64,000 nucleotides of DNA, taken from NCBI RefSeq assembly GCF_027980145.1, contig NZ_JAMZNK010000003.1, positions 62,001-126,000 on the forward strand, given 5' to 3'. Both the position numbers and the translations under genes were made by a program. Below, in pieces: positions 61,028-64,000 of the stretch. This DNA is from Flavobacterium azizsancarii (GTDB taxonomy: Bacteria > Bacteroidota > Bacteroidia > Flavobacteriales > Flavobacteriaceae). The notes beneath the pieces were generated by a model, which had not been told where the DNA came from, did no database searches, and saw only the letters and a list, made by a program, of their open reading frames with translations. The first letter of the stretch is position 1; the number at the start of each line of letters is the position of its first letter.

Positions 61028-63598
61028 ATGAATAGAATTACAATTACCTTATTTACTTTTTTTCTATTTTTTAATTTGAATCTATATTCACAAACTACAC
61101 TAACTCATAATATTGGAAATGCTGTGATCCAGAATTCTATGTATTCTTGTAGTTGGGGAGGTATTTGCTGGGCGAGAAAATTTGTACTTTCAGATTTTGG
61201 AATCAAGTCTAATCAAAACTTCATAATTAATACTGGCGAAGTTGGTCTGTTTTATTCCGTTAATTGGGATACCAATCTACAATTCAATATTTATGCTATT
61301 GATTCAAACTTTCCGAGCTCTTTTTCTGAGTCAAATTTAATAGGAAGTAGTCAAATTGTTAAACTTCCAATGAGTAGTAATAACACCCAAATCATTACTG
61401 TAAATTTTGAAAATCCAATAATCGTACCCGCTGGTACTCAAGAAATATTAGTTGAAGTTTTTCAATTACACAGCACAAATAGTGAAGCACATGCATTTGT
61501 AGCCGGTACAGCTGAAGATAATGATTTTTCATGGTTTAGGTCTAAAAAGGGCGGATGTCCTCCGTATAATGAATATAAAACAACATTATCTTTAAATCGT
61601 CCAGATGCAAAATTTTACATTACTGTCAATGGAGAAGCAATAGATGATACTCCTTTTACCATAACTGTCAATAAAGATTGTAATGGACTTCAAAAACAAT
61701 TCTCGTTAGTAAATAGCCTTGACATAAAAAGCGTTGTCTGGAATTTTGGAGATATAAATTCTAATACTGAAAATACAAGTACTTTAATTAATCCAACCCA
61801 TACATTTTCTTCAGCCGACCAATACGAAGTTACCGCAACATTTACCGACATGCTGGGACAAATATATAATAGAACAAAGATAATTAACGTTAAATCATCG
61901 CCCATTGCCAATAAAGTTACAACTCTTTCCGCTTGTGAAAATACCTACCCAAGTGGCACTGCATCGTTTAATACATCTGATATTCAATCTGAACTCCTTG
62001 GGAATCAAACCGGAATGACAGTATCTTATTTTGATGCGAATGGTAATCCTTTCCAAAGTCCATTACCAAATCCTCTTCAAAGTAAAACTGCAATAATTAA
62101 TGCAAGAGTGGCTCAAGCAGACAACCTAAATTGTTATAGTGAAACTACATTTAATTTAATAGTTAATCCTCTTAAAATACCAATTACCTCTTCGCTACAA
62201 TCATTTTGCAATCCCATTAATGTAGATTTAGATGATATTTCTATAACAGGCCAGAATATAAAATGGTATAATAGTGCAACTTCCGGAATACTCTTACCAA
62301 ATACAACTGCACTACAAAATGATGTAACGTATTACGCATCACAGACTATTAAAGGCTGCGAAAGCGAAAGAGTACCTGTGACAACAAAAATTCACAATAC
62401 TTTACCACCAACAGCAGATACTAATCAACCTTTTTGTTCAGCCCAAAATGCAACTGTTGCCAACATTCAAGTTACAGGGAATTCTACAAAATGGTATGAT
62501 GCATTAACGAACGGTTTATTATTACAAGAAACAACTAATCTTGAAGATGGAAAAACGTACTATGCTTCCCAAACTATAAATAATTGCGAAAGCCCTAGAT
62601 TAGGAGTTACAGTTTCAATTGTAAACACACCATCTCCCCCAACTGGAAATGCAAATCAGCAATTTTGTAAAAGTGAGAATGCAACATTAAACGACATTCA
62701 AATAATTGGGCAAAACACAAAATGGTACGATACTGATTTCTCTGCGGCCAGTTTACCAAATACAACCTTACTAGAAGACAATAGAACATATTATGCTTCG
62801 CAAACAATTGGTTGCGAAGGTGACAGAACTCCTTTTTTAATCCGAGTTTATGATACTCCAATGCCAGGCGGAAGCGCTAATAAACAATTTTGTATAGACG
62901 AAATTGCAACTTTGGAAAATATAAATTTAACCGGAACAGCAATTAAATGGTACGATTCTCCGACAAATGGTAATATTTTATCCGAAACCACTTTATTACA
63001 AAATGGTATTTATTACGGTACACAAACATTAAACAATTGCGAAAGTAAAAGATTGGCTGTTACAGTAAAAATTCAGGATACTCAAAATCCAATTGCTGAT
63101 TCACCTCAAACATTCTGTATTCAAAAAAATGCTTCAATAAAAAGCATCAACATTACAGGACAAAATATAAAATGGTATCAAAGCACATCTTCAAATATCA
63201 CATTATCTGAAGCAGTAACTCTCGAAAACGGAATTACTTATTATGCTTTACAAACCATAAATAATTGCGAAAGCAACAGAATACCTGTTACTATTACTAT
63301 TCTTGAAGCAACACAAGGAGATTGTATTAATTTTGTTGACGAACTTCCTTTTCCCAAATTTTTCACTCCAAACAACGATGGTTATAATGATACCTGGACA
63401 ATAGATTTTGCGTATTTGAAACCTAATACAGGAATCAAAATATTTAATCGTTATGGAAAATTCATCAAAGAATTAAGTACTAATACTTCATGGGATGGAA
63501 ATTATCTGGGCAGTCAGGAACCTGCATCAGATTATTGGTTTACTGCAACAAGATTAAACGGAAAAGAATATAGAGGGCATTTTAGTCTGAAGAGATAG
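61028..63598 (+). CDS. T9SS type B sorted surface protein with PKD and five Ig-like repeats
   Basis: An 856-residue secreted protein (signal peptide 1-21, ending LYSQ). Residues 22-200 form a jelly-roll-like domain with TTLTHNIGNAV and ILVEVFQLHS. A PKD domain follows (about 205-290: VWNFGD, NPTHTFSSADQYEVTATFTD). After a linker domain come five repeats of about 76 residues (starting near 391, 466, 542, 617 and 694), each with a pattern xFCxxxxATxxxIxxxG, KWY, TYYASQT and CES/CEG plus a few residues. The last 80 residues are the CHU_C type B sorting domain (FFTPNNDGYNDTW to GHFSLKR). Likely a surface adhesin. Its nearly identical C-terminal motif links it to the pair at 6263 and 8725. Confidence 0.9.
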   Translation: MNRITITLFTFFLFFNLNLYSQTTLTHNIGNAVIQNSMYSCSWGGICWARKFVLSDFGIKSNQNFIINTGEVGLFYSVNWDTNLQFNIYAIDSNFPSSFSESNLIGSSQIVKLPMSSNNTQIITVNFENPIIVPAGTQEILVEVFQLHSTNSEAHAFVAGTAEDNDFSWFRSKKGGCPPYNEYKTTLSLNRPDAKFYITVNGEAIDDTPFTITVNKDCNGLQKQFSLVNSLDIKSVVWNFGDINSNTENTSTLINPTHTFSSADQYEVTATFTDMLGQIYNRTKIINVKSSPIANKVTTLSACENTYPSGTASFNTSDIQSELLGNQTGMTVSYFDANGNPFQSPLPNPLQSKTAIINARVAQADNLNCYSETTFNLIVNPLKIPITSSLQSFCNPINVDLDDISITGQNIKWYNSATSGILLPNTTALQNDVTYYASQTIKGCESERVPVTTKIHNTLPPTADTNQPFCSAQNATVANIQVTGNSTKWYDALTNGLLLQETTNLEDGKTYYASQTINNCESPRLGVTVSIVNTPSPPTGNANQQFCKSENATLNDIQIIGQNTKWYDTDFSAASLPNTTLLEDNRTYYASQTIGCEGDRTPFLIRVYDTPMPGGSANKQFCIDEIATLENINLTGTAIKWYDSPTNGNILSETTLLQNGIYYGTQTLNNCESKRLAVTVKIQDTQNPIADSPQTFCIQKNASIKSINITGQNIKWYQSTSSNITLSEAVTLENGITYYALQTINNCESNRIPVTITILEATQGDCINFVDELPFPKFFTPNNDGYNDTWTIDFAYLKPNTGIKIFNRYGKFIKELSTNTSWDGNYLGSQEPASDYWFTATRLNGKEYRGHFSLKR

Positions 63599-63610
63599 AT
63601 TTAAATTACA

Positions 63611-63653
63611 AAGTCCACAATCATGATACTTATTATCATGATTGTGGACTTTG
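63611..63653. terminator. Perfect 19-bp hairpin between convergent genes
   Basis: AAAGTCCACAATCATGATA and TATCATGATTGTGGACTTT (63611-63629, 63635-63653) with a 5-base loop. There is no T tract outside the stem on either strand, although the stem ends in TTT. It probably ends transcription of both flanking genes. Confidence 0.75.
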
Positions 63654-63698
63654 TGTAAATCTTTTGTTTCCGATAAATATCGGATTACGATTAAACTT

Positions 63699-64000
63699 TT
63701 AAAACTTATGTTCTTCTTTGCTAATCACCAAAAATGAAAACAAAGAGATACAGGCTGCAATTGTTAAATATATCCCTACATAACTTACACTATAAGTAGA
63801 GGCTAACCAAATAGCAATCATTGGCGCAAAAGCAGCACCAAGAATTCCAGCCATATTAAAAGTCAAGGACGCACCGGAATAACGAACATTTGTTGGAAAC
63901 AGCTCTGATAAAAAAGTTCCTAAAGGTCCATATGTGAATCCCATTAAAGCCATTCCGATACAGGCAAAAATGGTCACCAGAACAATGTTACCGGAACTTA
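63699..64000 (-). CDS. MFS transporter, MHS-type (5' part outside the window)
   Basis: The frame is open to the right edge, so the GTG at 63977 is not the true start. The visible 100 residues contain three membrane segments. LPTNVRYSGASLTFNMAGILGAAFAP matches the metabolite:H+ symporter (MHS) branch of the MFS, seen in proline/betaine, citrate and shikimate transporters (SELFPTNVRYSG motif). It ends in a charged tail KEEHKF. Substrate unknown. Confidence 0.85.
   Translation of the reverse strand, partial: SSGNIVLVTIFACIGMALMGFTYGPLGTFLSELFPTNVRYSGASLTFNMAGILGAAFAPMIAIWLASTYSVSYVGIYLTIAACISLFSFLVISKEEHKF

Noticed and set aside
63975..63977. GTG as start of the MFS gene at the right edge
   Set aside because: The frame stays open to the end of the window and the protein would lack most of its membrane segments.

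Overview
The window looks like a chromosomal segment of a Flavobacterium-type bacterium (phylum Bacteroidota). The evidence is low G+C, SusC/SusD genes, three secreted proteins with the type B (CHU_C, gliding-motility-associated) C-terminal sorting domain of the type IX secretion system, many SRP/lipobox lipoproteins, Bacteroidota -7 promoter boxes (TAnnTTTG) upstream of many genes, and intergenic space packed with short dispersed inverted repeats. Both window edges cut genes: an Omp85-like barrel protein on the left and an MFS transporter on the right.

Layout. 0-6.3 kb: 3' part of an outer-membrane barrel protein carrying an atypical-kinase-like motif pair, a lipoprotein, an uncharacterised protein with a similar motif pair, and an ABC-2 type exporter (ATPase plus permease). 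6.3-11.2 kb: two large T9SS type B surface proteins. 11.3-24 kb: mostly housekeeping: typA, a PAS histidine kinase with a single-domain response regulator, a transposase remnant, rpsT, three tRNA-Glu genes, proS, a Gly/Tyr/Trp-rich lipoprotein, a FadL-like outer-membrane protein, rimO, a Gly-rich secreted protein and an amidase lipoprotein. 24.3-25.4 kb: a barrel porin.

25.9-52.2 kb is a polysaccharide utilisation locus whose gene content fits beta-mannan, most simply acetylated galactoglucomannan. A minus-strand operon (susC, susD, surface glycan-binding protein, GH27, GH5) follows an AraC-type regulator. A divergent plus-strand operon holds GH26, a GPH-type sugar symporter, a GH130 mannosyl-glucose phosphorylase, a cellobiose/mannobiose 2-epimerase, a second GH26 and a GH5_7-like mannanase. 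Further on are a GH3 beta-glucosidase and an overlapping pair of carbohydrate esterases. The inferred route is: esterases and GH27 strip acetyl and galactosyl groups, GH26/GH5 mannanases cut the backbone at the surface, SusCD plus the binding protein import oligosaccharides, the symporter takes mannobiose into the cytoplasm, the epimerase converts it to mannosyl-glucose, and GH130 phosphorolyses it to mannose-1-phosphate and glucose. An aldo/keto reductase, a DUF433/DUF5615 toxin-antitoxin pair and an HdeD-like membrane protein sit inside the locus.

52.4-64 kb: cell-wall enzymes (NlpC/P60 peptidase, L,D-transpeptidase), a DUF1573 protein, a two-component system, a metallo-beta-lactamase-fold protein, a radical SAM protein, a third T9SS type B protein with five Ig-like repeats, and the end of an MHS-type MFS transporter.

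The most unusual feature is the repeat landscape. One dispersed intergenic repeat appears, in frame, twice inside the radical SAM gene. Two tandem arrays of another repeat lie on either side of the GH5_7-GH3 block, and one array contains a unit whose core is inverted relative to its spacer. I saw no CRISPR array, prophage or complete insertion sequence.
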